Assembly: GCA_958435885.1 (NCBI GenBank)
Contig: CAUBHZ010000170.1
Location: forward strand, 1 to 5,054
Length of the DNA stretch: 5,054 bases
Direction of reading: 5' to 3'
DNA from: an uncultured Intestinimonas sp.
GTDB lineage: Bacteria > Bacillota_A > Clostridia > Oscillospirales > Oscillospiraceae
Below are positions 5,020-5,054 of this stretch, piece after piece (within the stretch, counting starts at the first letter, position 1; every line of letters begins with the position of its first letter). The position numbers were made by a program, and so were the translations under genes. A model generated the notes under the pieces. That model saw only the letters and a program-made list of their open reading frames with translations, was not told the origin of the DNA and ran no database searches.

Positions 5020-5054
5020 GTGAAAACCCTTTACATCGAATGCACCATGGGGTG
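5020..5054 (+). CDS. larC: LarC N-terminus (nickel chelatase of pincer cofactor synthesis), cut by window end
   Basis: Only 11 codons are visible: a GTG start at 5020 giving MKTLYIECTMG, then the sequence ends. This closely resembles the LarC start, in which a Leu-Tyr-Leu/Ile-Glu-Cys segment precedes a Met-Gly. LarC inserts nickel into the bisthiocarboxylic acid mononucleotide in a CTP-dependent reaction, completing the cofactor. GGAGG at 5006-5010, inside the larB end, is 9 nt upstream, and the larB TAA is separated by a single base. Order after larE and larB supports the call. In some species larC is split into two frames by a programmed frameshift, which cannot be judged here. Confidence 0.8.
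   Translation, partial: MKTLYIECTMG

Noticed and set aside
1..5054. CRISPR arrays, tRNA or rRNA genes, insertion sequences
   Set aside because: No regularly spaced repeats, no cloverleaf with anticodon arm, no rRNA-like stretch and no transposase with terminal inverted repeats was seen.

Overview
The window is GC-rich bacterial DNA with tightly packed genes, strong Shine-Dalgarno (SD) sites and sigma-A-type promoters. The gene content (TndX-like large serine recombinase, EutS/EutP microcompartment proteins, LarE/LarB/LarC nickel-pincer cofactor genes) suggests a high-GC anaerobic Firmicute of the Clostridia, perhaps an Oscillospiraceae-type gut bacterium. That assignment is inference from gene content and style; no rRNA or other marker is present.

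Layout. Positions 1-102 are AT-rich with no supportable gene. From 103 to about 1710 the minus strand carries a large serine recombinase. It is preceded by a 37-codon ORF (1796-1683) with a perfect SD, whose stop overlaps a possible GTG start of the recombinase by 4 nt. The divergent gap (1797-1921) holds a near-consensus plus-strand promoter for a three-gene unit: two tandem EutS-type shell protein genes (1922-2284 and 2293-2724) and an EutP/PduV-type P-loop GTPase (2737-3276). The -35 box of a second strong promoter overlaps the EutP stop codon. It is followed by about 145 nt of potentially structured RNA and a strong intrinsic terminator (3426-3454). Past the terminator starts larE-larB-larC (3492 onward; larC is cut by the window end).

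How the genes work together. The eut-like unit supplies shell and GTPase parts of a bacterial microcompartment, with no catabolic enzyme visible here, so it looks like a satellite or remnant shell locus. LarB carboxylates and hydrolyses nicotinic acid adenine dinucleotide, LarE converts the carboxylates to thiocarboxylates, and LarC inserts nickel. Together they make the nickel-pincer nucleotide cofactor of LarA-type racemases and epimerases; no larA is in the window. The LarE has a CxxC plus a third cysteine, the pattern expected of the iron-sulfur-cluster type.

The least explained item is the promoter, structured RNA and terminator module between eutP and larE. Two of its predicted hairpin loops are perfectly complementary over 6 nt, a possible kissing interaction, and it contains three CAGAAGG copies. 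It could be a stand-alone small RNA or a terminating leader controlling lar expression. I did not recognise a known RNA family in it.
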